A DNA stretch of 64,000 nucleotides, taken from the NCBI GenBank assembly GCA_964536965.1, contig CAZIAL010000001.1, forward strand, positions 128,415-192,414, written 5' to 3'. Each line of letters begins with the position of its first letter. Positions within the stretch are counted from its first letter, which is position 1. A program made the position numbers and the translations under genes. This DNA is from JACMQW01 sp964536965 (GTDB lineage Bacteria > Bdellovibrionota > UBA1018). Below, piece by piece: positions 51,967 to 60,762 of the stretch. The notes below the pieces were generated by a model. It had not been told where the DNA came from. It saw only the letters and a program-made list of their open reading frames with translations, and ran no database searches.

Positions 51967-53232
51967 TCAGCTCGTCCCGAGCGGAACGCGACCCGCGCCG
52001 ACTTCGAGCTGGGTGCGTTCGAGCAAACGCCGGTAGCGGGCCTGGTCGTAGGAACGTTTCGCCTCCGTGAGCGAGCGGAGCGCGTTCACCAAATCGAGAT
52101 TGGTCGTGAGTCCGTAGCGATAGTCGCGGCGGATCTGATCGTAGGCCTTTTTCGCGAGCGTGACGCCTTCCTCGAACGACTTCAGCTCCGCGACCGCGGC
52201 GGTCAGGTTCTGGTGGAGAGCGCGGATTTCGGTCTGGGTCGTGCGTTCGAGGAGCCCGGTCTGGATTTCCGCCGCCTTCAGTAAACTCGACGCCTGGCGG
52301 ACCTGCGACTGGATCACGCCGCCCGCGAAGATCGGCACGGTGAGGGTCAGGACGGCGTCCCACTTCGAGTTCGAGTTGAATCCTTCGCGCTTCAGATAGT
52401 AGTTCCCCGAGACGTCGAGGCTCGGAAAATGATCGCCCCGCTCGATCGCGATGTCTTTCGCGACCGCGTCTCGGCGAAGTCGGGCGGCGACCAAATCCGG
52501 CCGCGTGGCACTCGTTTTCAGGTATTCCTCGATGCGGCCGACTTCCGCCGAAGGAAAGGATTCTTCGCGAAGGTCGAAGTTCGGTTCGATCCGGGCGAGG
52601 TTCGCGAGATTCAGTTTCGCCGTGCGCAGCGCGCTCTCCGCGGCTCGCAGACGAGCGTTCGAACTCGCGCGCGCGGCTTGGACGGTAAGCAGATCGCTCG
52701 TCCGCGTGCGCCCGATTTTCACCCTCCCGCGAAGTTCCGAAATCTGCTCGTCGTTCAGCTCCACTTCGGTCCGCGCGTGGGTCACTTCGGCCTGGCGTAG
52801 GAGCGTTTCGAAATAGAGATTCGCCAGCGAAAGATAGTAGGCCTGGCGACTGGCTTCGAGCTCAGCATCGACCGCGTCGATCAGGCGATTCGTTTTCGCC
52901 AGAAATGCGTATTCCGAACCGCCGCGAAAAAGAAACTGTCGGCCGGTGATCCGAAGATTCGTCTGCGACGCGGGAGCCAGCGAGGCCGTCGTTCCGGAGG
53001 AGGGGCGATCGTTCCGTGCGTGTGTACCGACCGCGTTGAGGGTCGGGAGCAACGCTCCGTTCGCCTGGGATTTCGTCTCCTCGATCTGGATTTTCTCTTC
53101 GGACTTCGCGAGATAGGAATCGGAATTCGATACCGTGCTGCGATAGAGCTGAGTGAGGTCGAACTGGGGAACGCTGGGAATGGCCGCGGCCAAGAGAAAA
53201 GGCAGGCGTGAGGAGCGCGCAAGAATTGTCAT
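51967..53232 (-). CDS. TolC-family outer-membrane efflux protein
   Basis: A 421-residue protein with a signal-like N-terminus and two halves of long amphipathic helices separated by strand segments, as in TolC. AYYLSLANLYFETLLRQAEV and RRDAVAKDIAIERGDHFPSL in the first and middle parts, and YDQIRRDYRYGLTTNLDLVNA near the end, are family-typical. It forms the exit duct for the RND pump encoded 21 bases downstream. A TTTGGC/TATAAA promoter (53244-53272) ends 11 bases before the ATG. Confidence 0.9.
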   Translation of the reverse strand: MTILARSSRLPFLLAAAIPSVPQFDLTQLYRSTVSNSDSYLAKSEEKIQIEETKSQANGALLPTLNAVGTHARNDRPSSGTTASLAPASQTNLRITGRQFLFRGGSEYAFLAKTNRLIDAVDAELEASRQAYYLSLANLYFETLLRQAEVTHARTEVELNDEQISELRGRVKIGRTRTSDLLTVQAARASSNARLRAAESALRTAKLNLANLARIEPNFDLREESFPSAEVGRIEEYLKTSATRPDLVAARLRRDAVAKDIAIERGDHFPSLDVSGNYYLKREGFNSNSKWDAVLTLTVPIFAGGVIQSQVRQASSLLKAAEIQTGLLERTTQTEIRALHQNLTAAVAELKSFEEGVTLAKKAYDQIRRDYRYGLTTNLDLVNALRSLTEAKRSYDQARYRRLLERTQLEVGAGRVPLGTS

Positions 53233-53243
53233 TGTTCTTCGAT

Positions 53244-53272
53244 TTTATATCGAATCCGGGGGGGCCGCCAAA
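53244..53272 (-). promoter_or_regulatory. Promoter of the tolC-RND pair
   Basis: On the minus strand TTTGGC (53267-53272) and TATAAA (53244-53249) are 17 bases apart. Eleven bases to the ATG leaves a leader of about four to five bases. Confidence 0.5.
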
Positions 53273-53402
53273 GACAGTCCTCACGAACTGCATTAATTCT
53301 TGTTAACTAGGCAAATTCTTCGCTATCCGCGATCACACCGTCAATCTCGCGGACTATCGCGCCTCGGGGTTTCGAGTCATGCTTGTAGGGATGCTTCGGT
53401 TG

Positions 53403-53426
53403 CATTACGAATGACATTACGAATGA
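53403..53426 (+). repeat. Direct repeat CATTACGAATGA x2
   Basis: Two exact 12-base copies in tandem, upstream of the barrel-like gene. The surrounding 53300-53476 stretch shows no other gene. Purpose unknown. Confidence 0.8.
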
Positions 53427-53476
53427 ATGGATCAGATGGTTACCCATCGCCGCGAACCCTCGGGAGAACGAAAGAA

Positions 53477-54256
53477 ATGCGCGCACGACATCTTGCCCTG
53501 ATCTTCCTCGGGACGGTTCACCTGGCGACCTCGGCGCTCGCGGCCGGCGGGATCGGAACGGATGTGCCGGTGTCGGGGAGTATCGCGGCGCCGGGCGCGA
53601 CCACGGCGACCTTTACCAACCCCGCCGGACTCGTGGGGAATCGCGGCGCAAGACTCTCGCTCCAGGCAGGCTCCCCCGATCCGATGGAAGATCCAAACTA
53701 TCGCGCGCTGGCGCTCGCCGGAAACGGGATCTTCGGCGTGTCGGCAGGCGTCGATTATCAGATGTACGACGATAACCGGGCCGATCCGGCGGACGCCGTT
53801 TACGGTCTGGCCCTCGATCTGACCGCGCTGAATCTCGCCCTGGGCGTGGCGGGACGGACGGGAATCAAAAATCGCGACGGCACCGATTTCAACGCCGGAC
53901 TCTTGCTCCGCCCGACGCAGTTCGTAACTCTCGGGGCAACGGCGATGGGCCTGAACGATGAGGTGGACAGTTATGGGCTGGGGATCGGACTCTCCCTCTT
54001 CAGCGGAGTCGACCTGATCGCGGATGCGGCCTTCGACCACGAATTCAAGAACGGTGAGTTCAAGCCCGGACTTCGCCTTTCGAACGGGTACGCCGGGCTA
54101 TCTCTCAGCTATGGCACCGGGCCGACGGATCAGTTCGCGGATGAAATTTCGGCCGCCGCTTATCTTCGCGTCGGGGCGAATTCCGAGCTCGAGATCCAGT
54201 ACAACCACGGTGGCGCCATTCCGGAATATTACGGCGCACTGACCTTCGGTTTCTAA
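53477..54256 (+). CDS. Outer-membrane beta-barrel-like protein
   Basis: A 259-residue precursor with a signal peptide (MRARHLALIFLGTVHLATSA, cleavage after LAA). The mature part alternates polar and hydrophobic residues in short strands (for example LALDLTALNLALGVAGRTGI, GLGIGLSLFSGVDLIADAAF, LSNGYAGLSLSYG) and ends ALTFGF with C-terminal Phe. The pattern resembles FadL/PorV-like or general OMP barrels. The segment TATFTNPAGLVGNRGARLSL recalls the NPA region of FadL-like proteins. GGGAG lies ten bases upstream of the chosen ATG. Ligand unknown. Confidence 0.75.
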   Translation: MRARHLALIFLGTVHLATSALAAGGIGTDVPVSGSIAAPGATTATFTNPAGLVGNRGARLSLQAGSPDPMEDPNYRALALAGNGIFGVSAGVDYQMYDDNRADPADAVYGLALDLTALNLALGVAGRTGIKNRDGTDFNAGLLLRPTQFVTLGATAMGLNDEVDSYGLGIGLSLFSGVDLIADAAFDHEFKNGEFKPGLRLSNGYAGLSLSYGTGPTDQFADEISAAAYLRVGANSELEIQYNHGGAIPEYYGALTFGF

Positions 54257-54353
54257 CCCGGTTCATCGGGTTACGCGGCACGGCTATACACCGTCAAAAT
54301 TCCGTGATTCCATCCGAGGCAGCAGTTCATCACTCGCTCGCTTGGGGGAATTC

Positions 54354-55820
54354 ATGTCTCATTTCTTTGGTTGTACCGTCGTCCTTTCCGCCGTGCTGAG
54401 CGCGGCTTCCGCTTTTGCCGGCATCGAGCAGGCACCTCCGAACTTTCCGCATCAGGTCCGTGGAACCAGCGGCGAGGCGGTCTACGTCGACTTCGAAACC
54501 GCCCGTTACTCGATCGTCTACGACTTCGCGGCGAAGACCGTAACGGCCGAAAGCGACATCGAATTCGTGATGCCTAAGCGTGGATTTCCGATCTTCGACC
54601 TCGTGCCCGCTCCGTCGGACCTGCGCTTGGATCATCGCCCGGTTTCGTCCGTTTTAACGGCGGACCCGGACGGCGAGTCGCGCTTCCATGTGATCCAGGA
54701 GATGACCGCTCCGGGTCGCCATCGGCTGACGATGAAGCACTCGATCACGACGAACGTGAGCTTCCGGACCGAAGGAGTCGCATCCGCATTCTGGATGTCG
54801 GATCTGAGCGACCGCGAGTACCTGGAGCAATATCTCCCGTCGAATTTCGAATATGACCAGTACGCGATGTCCATGCGCGTGGAAATTGTCGGGGCCCCAT
54901 CGGAGCACGTCATTCGTGCGAACGGCGTGGTGAGATCGCTCGGACAGAATCAGTTCGATATCGAATTCCCGCCGCTCTTTACGACTTCTTCGATGTTTTA
55001 CCATCTGATGCCGAAATCGGCGGTCCCGGCGAAGGCGTATGAGTACAAGTCGATCGACGGCCGGTCGATCCCGGTCGAGATTTACACGTCGGGCGGAATC
55101 GAACGTTTCGAGACCGCGACGAATCGCATTCTCGCCGAACTCGAAACCGACTACGGCGCTTTCCCGCATCCGAAGCTCGTCATTTACGGTGCGGGCATGG
55201 GCGGCATGGAGTATTCGGGCGCGACGATGACGAGTCTTTCGGCCCTCGGTCACGAGCTCATGCACTCCTACAACGCACGCGGCGTGATGCCCGCGCAGGG
55301 AAACTCGGGTTGGATCGACGAAGCGATGTCGAGCTGGCGCGACGCGGATTATCCGGCGCGCACGACTCCGGGCGGCACCACCCGGATGGCCGGGCATTCG
55401 AAATGGACTCGCATGACCGACGACGACGCGTACTCGAAGGGTGCGGCGTTTCTCGCCTGGATCGCCGGCCGCATGCAGACCGAGGGGAAGAGCCTGAAAT
55501 TGTTCTTCCGGGAATATTTCGCGAAGTACATGTTCAAGACCACGACGACCGAGTCGTTCCGGGCGGAGCTCGAAGCCTATAGCGGACTCGCGCTTGGACC
55601 CGATTTTGATCGTTACATTTACGGCCGCTCGACGACTTCGGAACCGCGGACGCCTTCGCAGGGCAGCTCCTGGAAGTCGGCTCAGGAAGCGATCATGGAA
55701 GCCCGGATGAACGAGGCTTGCGATCAGATCGCAGTCGAGAAATCTTCGGCGGTGCCGCAGGAGAACGCGTATCACCCTCGTCTGACGAAAGCCCAGCAGC
55801 TCGAGCTGCTCTGGCCATAA
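54354..55820 (+). CDS. Secreted M1-like zinc aminopeptidase (gluzincin)
   Basis: A 488-residue precursor with a signal peptide (to about AFA). The zinc site is complete: H300-E301-L-M-H304 in LGHELMHSYN and E323 in GWIDEAMSSW, the HExxH-x18-E arrangement of M1 peptidases. GMGGMEYSGAT replaces the usual GAMEN substrate motif, as in some shorter M1-like families. The N-terminal beta domain (~50-230) fits the M1 layout, but the C-terminal helical domain is short. GGGGGA five bases before the ATG supports 54354. Secreted peptidase function is inferred. Confidence 0.82.
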   Translation: MSHFFGCTVVLSAVLSAASAFAGIEQAPPNFPHQVRGTSGEAVYVDFETARYSIVYDFAAKTVTAESDIEFVMPKRGFPIFDLVPAPSDLRLDHRPVSSVLTADPDGESRFHVIQEMTAPGRHRLTMKHSITTNVSFRTEGVASAFWMSDLSDREYLEQYLPSNFEYDQYAMSMRVEIVGAPSEHVIRANGVVRSLGQNQFDIEFPPLFTTSSMFYHLMPKSAVPAKAYEYKSIDGRSIPVEIYTSGGIERFETATNRILAELETDYGAFPHPKLVIYGAGMGGMEYSGATMTSLSALGHELMHSYNARGVMPAQGNSGWIDEAMSSWRDADYPARTTPGGTTRMAGHSKWTRMTDDDAYSKGAAFLAWIAGRMQTEGKSLKLFFREYFAKYMFKTTTTESFRAELEAYSGLALGPDFDRYIYGRSTTSEPRTPSQGSSWKSAQEAIMEARMNEACDQIAVEKSSAVPQENAYHPRLTKAQQLELLWP

Positions 55821-55852
55821 GTCTCGGGCCGGCCGCGGACCGATCATAAAAG

Positions 55853-55890
55853 AAAAAGGGAGCGGATGAATCGTCCGCTCCCTTTTTCTT
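55853..55890. terminator. Bidirectional intrinsic terminator
   Basis: AAAAAGGGAGCGGA (55853-55866) pairs perfectly with TCCGCTCCCTTTTT (55874-55887). It ends the M1-like gene on the plus strand and, with its A run read backwards, the small secreted protein gene on the minus strand. Confidence 0.9.
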
Positions 55891-55922
55891 TTTGCGATTC
55901 TCGAATGCGCGAGACGGGAGAA

Positions 55923-56147
55923 CTACTCGGTCTTCGGCGGCGCGGATTCTTTCTCGGAATCCGAGCTCTTCTCATCTTTCGCTTCCGTCGCTATTCCGGC
56001 CGGCATGCGATCGTTGGATTTCATTTTCTGCGCGGCGATTTCCTGGAGTGGTTTCACGCTGTCGATCGTATCGAAGAGCGCGGCGGACGCGCTGGTAGAG
56101 GCAATGGCGGCGGCGAAAAGGAGAACAGTCTTCAAAGTCCGGTTCAT
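55923..56147 (-). CDS. Small secreted hypothetical protein, 74 residues
   Basis: Signal peptide MNRTLKTVLLFAAAIASTSA, then a ~50-residue polar mature part rich in Lys, Glu and Ser, ending PPKTE. The start at 56147 has GAGGGGG five bases upstream. No cysteines and no recognisable domain. It shares a terminator with the M1-like peptidase gene. Confidence 0.72.
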   Translation of the reverse strand: MNRTLKTVLLFAAAIASTSASAALFDTIDSVKPLQEIAAQKMKSNDRMPAGIATEAKDEKSSDSEKESAPPKTE

Positions 56148-56386
56148 AAGGACCCCCTCTGAAAAGTGTACCATGGAGAGATAAGCTGTTGATTTAATTG
56201 GAGGAGGTCCCGGGGGCCGGAGGAAGAAACTCCGACCTCCCGGGAGCGACAGCGAAGATTTAGCGAAGAACTAAATCCTGATGTGATCCTTAGTTCACCA
56301 TGCCCAACCCGTCATAGCGAACTCCATCTCCGGATTAATTTTGGACCTTCCACAATTCCAATGGTTTAACGCACTAAAAAGAAGAT

Positions 56387-56414
56387 TTGCGGCGCACTAG
56401 ACGCGGACTAAGCT
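56387..56414 (+). promoter_or_regulatory. Putative leaderless-type promoter of the Nif3-like gene
   Basis: TTGCGG (56387-56392) and TAAGCT (56409-56414) with 16-base spacing. Seven bases separate the -10 from the ATG at 56422. An AGGGG lies two bases before the ATG, too close for a normal ribosome site. Confidence 0.45.
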
Positions 56415-56421
56415 AGGGGTA

Positions 56422-57582
56422 ATGACGGTTAAAAAACGCGCTGCGTCTAGAAAATCCCCTCCGGCATCCGTTTCTTCGATTCTGCGGGATCTCGAAGGGC
56501 GGACACCTTCGGGCACGGCGGCGAAGTGGGATAACGTCGGACTGCTCGTCGGCGAAGCTGGATCGCGACCGCTTCGCGGCGCCGTGATCTCGATCGATCT
56601 GACGGAAGAATCGGTCCAGGTTGCCCAGCGACTCGGCTATCGCCTGATCGTGAATCACCATCCCTGCATTTTTCCGAAGTCGAAAGGCCTCGGTTGCGTG
56701 ACCTCTGAAGGCGCCTCGAAGGTCGTCTTCGCCGCCGCGAAAGCGGGAATCTCGGTCATCTCCACCCATACGAACTTTGATCAGTGCGCGATGGAAGTTC
56801 CGGAGTTCGTATCGAACACACTCGGCTTCAAACCCGTGGGACGACTTTTCGACGGAGAGGAAGGGATACTTACGAAACTCGTGGTTTTCGTCCCGAAGAC
56901 GCACGCCGGGCAAGTCCGCGACGCGATCTGCGCGGCGGGTGCGGGAAAGATCGGGCGTTACGACCACTGCAGTTTTTCCACCGAGGGCGTGGGCACTTTT
57001 CGCGGCGACGGAGGAACGAAGCCATTTTTCGGGCAGCCCGGCCGGCTCGAGAGCGCGCAGGAGGTTCGCCTGGAGACCATCCTTCCGCGCGGCTTGAAAA
57101 AGCGGGTTCTCCGAGCCCTTCGGGAGTCACATCCCTACGAGGAAATCGCCTACGACCTGTACCGGGTGGAGCAGCCCGCTTCGGCTCTAGGCCTCGTCTC
57201 GGGCCTCGGGTACGGTGTTTACGGCGACTTCGCGAAGCCTATTCCGTTCGAAACCCTCGTTTCACGAGTGCGGAAGGCCTTCGGAATCCGCGGATTCCTG
57301 CAAACGGATCCGGCACCTAAACAATTGAAACGCATCGGATTTGTGGCCGGAAAAGGAGCGTCGTTCGTGCATTCGGCCCGGTCGCTTGGCTGCGATCTTT
57401 TCATTACGGGCGAAGCAGGTTATCACACCGCCCGTGAGGCCGTTAGCTCCGGGCTGGGCGTGATGGAAATCGGTCACCGCGAAAGCGAGATCTTTTTCCT
57501 CCGCACGATGGAGCGGTGGTGCCGCGAGTGGGGAATCTCCGCAAAGGTTCTGAACACTCCGGTCCAGTCGGTACGGACTTAA
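56422..57582 (+). CDS. Nif3/DUF34-family dinuclear-metal protein
   Basis: A 386-residue protein. Metal-binding segments are AKWDNVGLLVGE, LIVNHHPCIF and ISTHTNFDQC in the N-terminal half, and LFITGEAGYHTAREAV and VMEIGHRESE in the C-terminal half, which together form the two-metal centre. The central ~100 residues (LTKLVVFVPKTHAGQVRDAI onward) are the PII-like insert found in many bacterial members. Often annotated as GTP cyclohydrolase I type 2, but the true substrate is unsettled. Sits immediately upstream of the RNase P RNA gene. Confidence 0.88.
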   Translation: MTVKKRAASRKSPPASVSSILRDLEGRTPSGTAAKWDNVGLLVGEAGSRPLRGAVISIDLTEESVQVAQRLGYRLIVNHHPCIFPKSKGLGCVTSEGASKVVFAAAKAGISVISTHTNFDQCAMEVPEFVSNTLGFKPVGRLFDGEEGILTKLVVFVPKTHAGQVRDAICAAGAGKIGRYDHCSFSTEGVGTFRGDGGTKPFFGQPGRLESAQEVRLETILPRGLKKRVLRALRESHPYEEIAYDLYRVEQPASALGLVSGLGYGVYGDFAKPIPFETLVSRVRKAFGIRGFLQTDPAPKQLKRIGFVAGKGASFVHSARSLGCDLFITGEAGYHTAREAVSSGLGVMEIGHRESEIFFLRTMERWCREWGISAKVLNTPVQSVRT

Positions 57583-57660
57583 AAGTTTAAACGCAGATTG
57601 AAAATTAAATAGGTTCGAATCAAGTCGGCTCCGGTTCACGCCGGGGCTAACGAGATTTTT

Positions 57661-58134
57661 CGCAGGACGGGCGATCGCTGGAAGCAATACGCCCCGGAAC
57701 GGAAGCAGGTGGGGATTCTCGCAAGGGAATCCTGGTCTGAACAGGTTTCGGGAAACGGTGTTTCGGGAGGAAAGTCCGGGCTCCGCAAGCAAAGGTACTG
57801 GTTAACGACCAGGGACGGGACTGGCGACGGTCACGTTACGGACAGTGCAACAGAAAACAAACCGCCATGCAGTTCAGAGATTGCCTCGAGCAATCGAAGC
57901 GCGGCACGGTAAGGGCGAAACGGTGGGGTAAGAGCCCACCGCGCTTCCAGCGATGGAAGTGGCACGGCAAACCCTACCTGGAGCAAGGCCAAATAGGGAG
58001 GCTCGGTCGGCTCGACCATCACGCCTCCGGGTAAGGCTGCTTGAATTCACGAGTAATCGTGCGTCTAGAGGAATGATCGCCTCCGCTTTGCCTTCGGGTG
58101 GGGCGAAGACAAAACCCGGCTTACAGTCCTGCGG
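57661..58134 (+). ncRNA. rnpB: RNase P RNA, bacterial type A
   Basis: The catalytic RNA that trims tRNA 5' ends. Universally conserved pieces appear in order: GAGGAAAGTCCGGGCTCC near 57771, ACAGTGCAACAGAAAACAAA near 57841, GGTAAGGGCGAAACGGTGGG near 57908, GAGCAAGGCCAAATAGGGAG near 57981, GGTAAGGCTGCTTGA near 58031, and AACCCGGCTTACAG near 58113. The ends are set by helix P1: CGCAGGAC at 57661 pairs with GTCCTGCG at 58126-58133. At ~474 bases it is longer than the ~377 of E. coli, most of the extra being before P4 and in the middle. TTTTTT follows the 3' end. Confidence 0.93.
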
Positions 58135-58189
58135 AATTTTTTACCGGGATAAATCGGGCCCCGAAGGCTCGAGTAAAGGCGCGAAAAAA

Positions 58190-59302
58190 TCAGATCGAAT
58201 CCAAAAACGCATCGATCAGTCGGCCGATCTCTGGACCATCGATCACATGGCTCAGGAACGGATTCCGCGCACGTTCCTTTAGCAGGTCTGCTTTCATAGC
58301 CGCGAGAGCGGAAGCAAAGCCGTCGGTAGGAGTGTTCACATGAAATTCGAATGAGATAGTGTTCAGTTGAGCATCCAGTTGAGTGACCTGTTCATAGAAT
58401 GCTTGTGAAGTGCGTGGCTGTCCTGGCAAACCGCCTAGAAAACTTAACCAAGCGGGGCTTTTGTCCAATTTTTTCCAGAATGTATTTTTTCCGAATTCCA
58501 GCGCAGTTTTGAGCTGTGACGAAGGCATGAAATTCACCCAGGTTTTCCCGGTCAAAAATTCATTAGCGAAGGCAGAAAAATAACCTCCAACAAGAGAGAC
58601 GCTTTTTTCCGACTTTATGATGATTCGGCTTTCCTGAAGAACTTGCCAAAGTTGGGCGATCGCTTTCATTTGCTCGACGTTCCCTTGTTGCCAGTGTTCG
58701 TACCATTTTTCTGCGAGACGACGCGTGCGTTGAGCAGTTTCTGGGTCAGCGAGAAAGGGGAGGTGAGAGGTCAGGTCGTGATCGTTCCCAAGAATGACGT
58801 ACCTTTCCTTCGAGAGCGCAAAATAGAGAGGGTCTTGGATGAAGCCTGTTTCCGTATTGATCAGTTTGGAACTGGGAATTTTTACCTGCACCGATTGAAT
58901 GATTGAATATAGTTCCGAAGATGGATCAGTTCTAAGCTTCTCTAAATCGTCAAACCAGACGATGCGGAAACCATCGCCAAGGAATTGCTCAGACCAATCT
59001 TTGATATCATCGCGAGTGGTGGTTGGATTTTCATAAAGGAGACGATGCAAGATGTCTCCTCCGGGGCTCGACTTGATAAAATCTCCCATCAAAGCGCGCT
59101 GCGCGTCTGGAATATAGGTTTCGTGCACCGGGGTCGACGTTTGACTATGAACCTCCAACCGGAGTCTTTTCATCGTGGCACGGTAAACGACGGATTCCTT
59201 CGATTCGCGAAAATTTGGCGTGGATTCGAACGCGACAGGCGGGTTCAAAAATACGCGGCACGAAAAAAATTGTTCCGTGCAAACTGTTTTAGGTAGTTCC
59301 AC
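58190..59302 (-). CDS. Orphan hypothetical protein, AT-richer than its neighbours
   Basis: A 370-residue soluble-looking protein starting GTG at 59302; an internal ATG at 59173 (MKRLRLEVHS) is an equally possible start because neither has a clear ribosome site. No signal peptide, membrane helix or recognised motif. Sequence includes long helical stretches and many Trp and Phe. The local DNA is visibly richer in A and T and uses codons (TTT, AAA, GAA, ATA) rare in neighbouring genes, which suggests recent acquisition. It lies beside rnpB on the opposite strand. Confidence 0.6.
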   Translation of the reverse strand: MELPKTVCTEQFFSCRVFLNPPVAFESTPNFRESKESVVYRATMKRLRLEVHSQTSTPVHETYIPDAQRALMGDFIKSSPGGDILHRLLYENPTTTRDDIKDWSEQFLGDGFRIVWFDDLEKLRTDPSSELYSIIQSVQVKIPSSKLINTETGFIQDPLYFALSKERYVILGNDHDLTSHLPFLADPETAQRTRRLAEKWYEHWQQGNVEQMKAIAQLWQVLQESRIIIKSEKSVSLVGGYFSAFANEFLTGKTWVNFMPSSQLKTALEFGKNTFWKKLDKSPAWLSFLGGLPGQPRTSQAFYEQVTQLDAQLNTISFEFHVNTPTDGFASALAAMKADLLKERARNPFLSHVIDGPEIGRLIDAFLDSI

Positions 59303-59742
59303 GGACCGGCTTCCGCCGAAATAGGCGTCGCGATCAGGAGAAAAACGACGATGGATCGTATGGCTGCCACCTATGGCTTTTCGGCGACCTTGGATTCTGT
59401 CTTGAACGAATTCTTACGATTTGACGTCAGCCGCTCCCCGCGAATGATCCAGATCCCGTGTCAAAAATCGCCATTCGCTTGGCGAGACAAAACGAAAATT
59501 ATCCTCAGGATCGGCTGGGACCGCCTTGGGTGAACTATGGGGCGTGGAACATATCGGGACCGCGCTTTCGGCGCCGAAAACTGCGAGTGAAATTGTTGGT
59601 CCGGTGGACAGGAAAACAGTACGCGTGGGCGCGCCTGGAGCAGGGGATTCAGGCGACCAAGCGATTCTGCCGAACATCATCCTGCGCTGGCTTCCGCGTT
59701 GGCATCTGTCCCTGTGTGATTCGGGCCGGAATCAGGAAATTA
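59303..59742. other. 440-base stretch without a supported gene
   Basis: Short frames occur on both strands (about 60-100 codons), but none has both a ribosome site and convincing coding character. Composition is mixed and closer to the adjacent AT-richer gene. It may be remnant sequence accompanying that gene. Promoter elements for the 58190-59302 gene probably lie at its left end. Confidence 0.45.
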
Positions 59743-60597
59743 TTAATGCGGATGCGCTCCCTGTGAGTGGCCTTCGTGTTTGTGGTCGGCGGGCGAAGCC
59801 TTGAGTTTTTTCTTTTTCTTGGCGGAGGCGGGCTTCGGCGTCCAGCCTAGGTTTTTCAGCCATTCGGTCGTGGGTTTAACCACGGTATCGGGTGTGAGTT
59901 CTTTTGGCGTGTAGAGCGAAACCGTGGAACCGAATCCGGGCGCGGCTTCGTAGATTTGAGCGAGGTCGCAGTCCGTGCCTTGGCTTGCGGCAAAGAGAAG
60001 GCGGGGAACAGCGTGGGCAACCCAAGGCGCGTACGCCTTTTTGAAAGGGCTTTCCGGCGTGCACGTCGGGGCGAGCAGAATACTGGCTTTTACTTTTGGT
60101 CCGGTGCCGCCGGAATTCGGCGCCATCGCGACCCGAGAGCCGAAACCGACGCTTAAAAGTGCGATTTTCTCGGCGTCGATCTCGTACTGCTTCATCATCC
60201 TGGAGACGAGTAGTTCGTTGATCACTAAGCCAAGCTCTTCGATCTCGGATTTCATTTCGGCGCTCGGAGCGGAAGGGGCCGAGGCGTCTTTCTTTTTCGT
60301 GTAGAGCCAGTCGAAACGAACGACGATAAATCCAAGCCGACTTGCCGCGAATGTAAGCTTTTCAAGCAGAGGCGCTCGGGATCGTAGATCGGTCGAAGGT
60401 GCGATCACGAGCATCGGGTAGGGGCCTTTACCGCGGGGGCCATCGATTTTCGCTTCCAACGTTTCTTCGCCGAGTAGAATTTTCACCGTTTCGGCTTTCG
60501 CGGCGGCGGCATTGGAAGGCGCGACTAAGCTTCCCGTTCCGAGGCCGAAGAGCGCGATGATGACAGCGAATCCAAGAATCCGAGGTGGACGTTTCAT
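59743..60597 (-). CDS. Exported alpha/beta-hydrolase-like protein with degenerate nucleophile and His-rich tail
   Basis: A 284-residue protein with a signal peptide (to about NAAAA). The fold pattern PYPMLVIAPSTDLRSRAPLL, then FIVVRFDWLY, then EKIALLSVGFGSRVAMA is that of dienelactone-hydrolase-like proteins, but the nucleophile elbow reads SVGFGS where GxSxG is expected, so the catalytic serine seems to be missing or displaced. The C-terminal 25 residues are Lys-rich, then His-rich (DHKHEGHSQGAHPH), a possible metal-binding tail. Function unknown; the start at 60597 is chosen for the signal peptide. Confidence 0.7.
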   Translation of the reverse strand: MKRPPRILGFAVIIALFGLGTGSLVAPSNAAAAKAETVKILLGEETLEAKIDGPRGKGPYPMLVIAPSTDLRSRAPLLEKLTFAASRLGFIVVRFDWLYTKKKDASAPSAPSAEMKSEIEELGLVINELLVSRMMKQYEIDAEKIALLSVGFGSRVAMAPNSGGTGPKVKASILLAPTCTPESPFKKAYAPWVAHAVPRLLFAASQGTDCDLAQIYEAAPGFGSTVSLYTPKELTPDTVVKPTTEWLKNLGWTPKPASAKKKKKLKASPADHKHEGHSQGAHPH

Positions 60598-60726
60598 CGC
60601 GCCATCTAAGGAGATTGCGACCAAAACTGCAAGGTCCCAGTCACAAGTCCCTTAGGCCGAAACAATCCCCGTTTAAGTCGCAGTTATTAAAAGAGAAACG
60701 GGTTCACTCGAACGGAGGATCGAGTG

Positions 60727-60755
60727 TTGACGCAATAGGCTGTTCCTTCTATAAC
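60727..60755 (+). promoter_or_regulatory. Promoter of the HEVAH protein gene, leaderless type
   Basis: TTGACG (60727-60732) and TATAAC (60750-60755) with 17-base spacing form the best sigma70-like promoter in the window. Seven bases separate the -10 from the GTG at 60763, so the mRNA would begin at the start codon. Confidence 0.65.
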
Positions 60756-60762
60756 CCGCGCA

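Noticed and set aside
49399..52284. 961-codon frame antisense to the RND pump
   Set aside because: Exact mirror of a well-conserved pump gene; charged low-complexity translation.
57605..57640. tRNA remnant suggested by GGTTCGAATC
   Set aside because: No acceptor stem, D arm or anticodon arm around it.
59351..59680. Two short overlapping frames on opposite strands (60 and 88 codons)
   Set aside because: Neither has coding character and they contradict each other; treated as non-coding.
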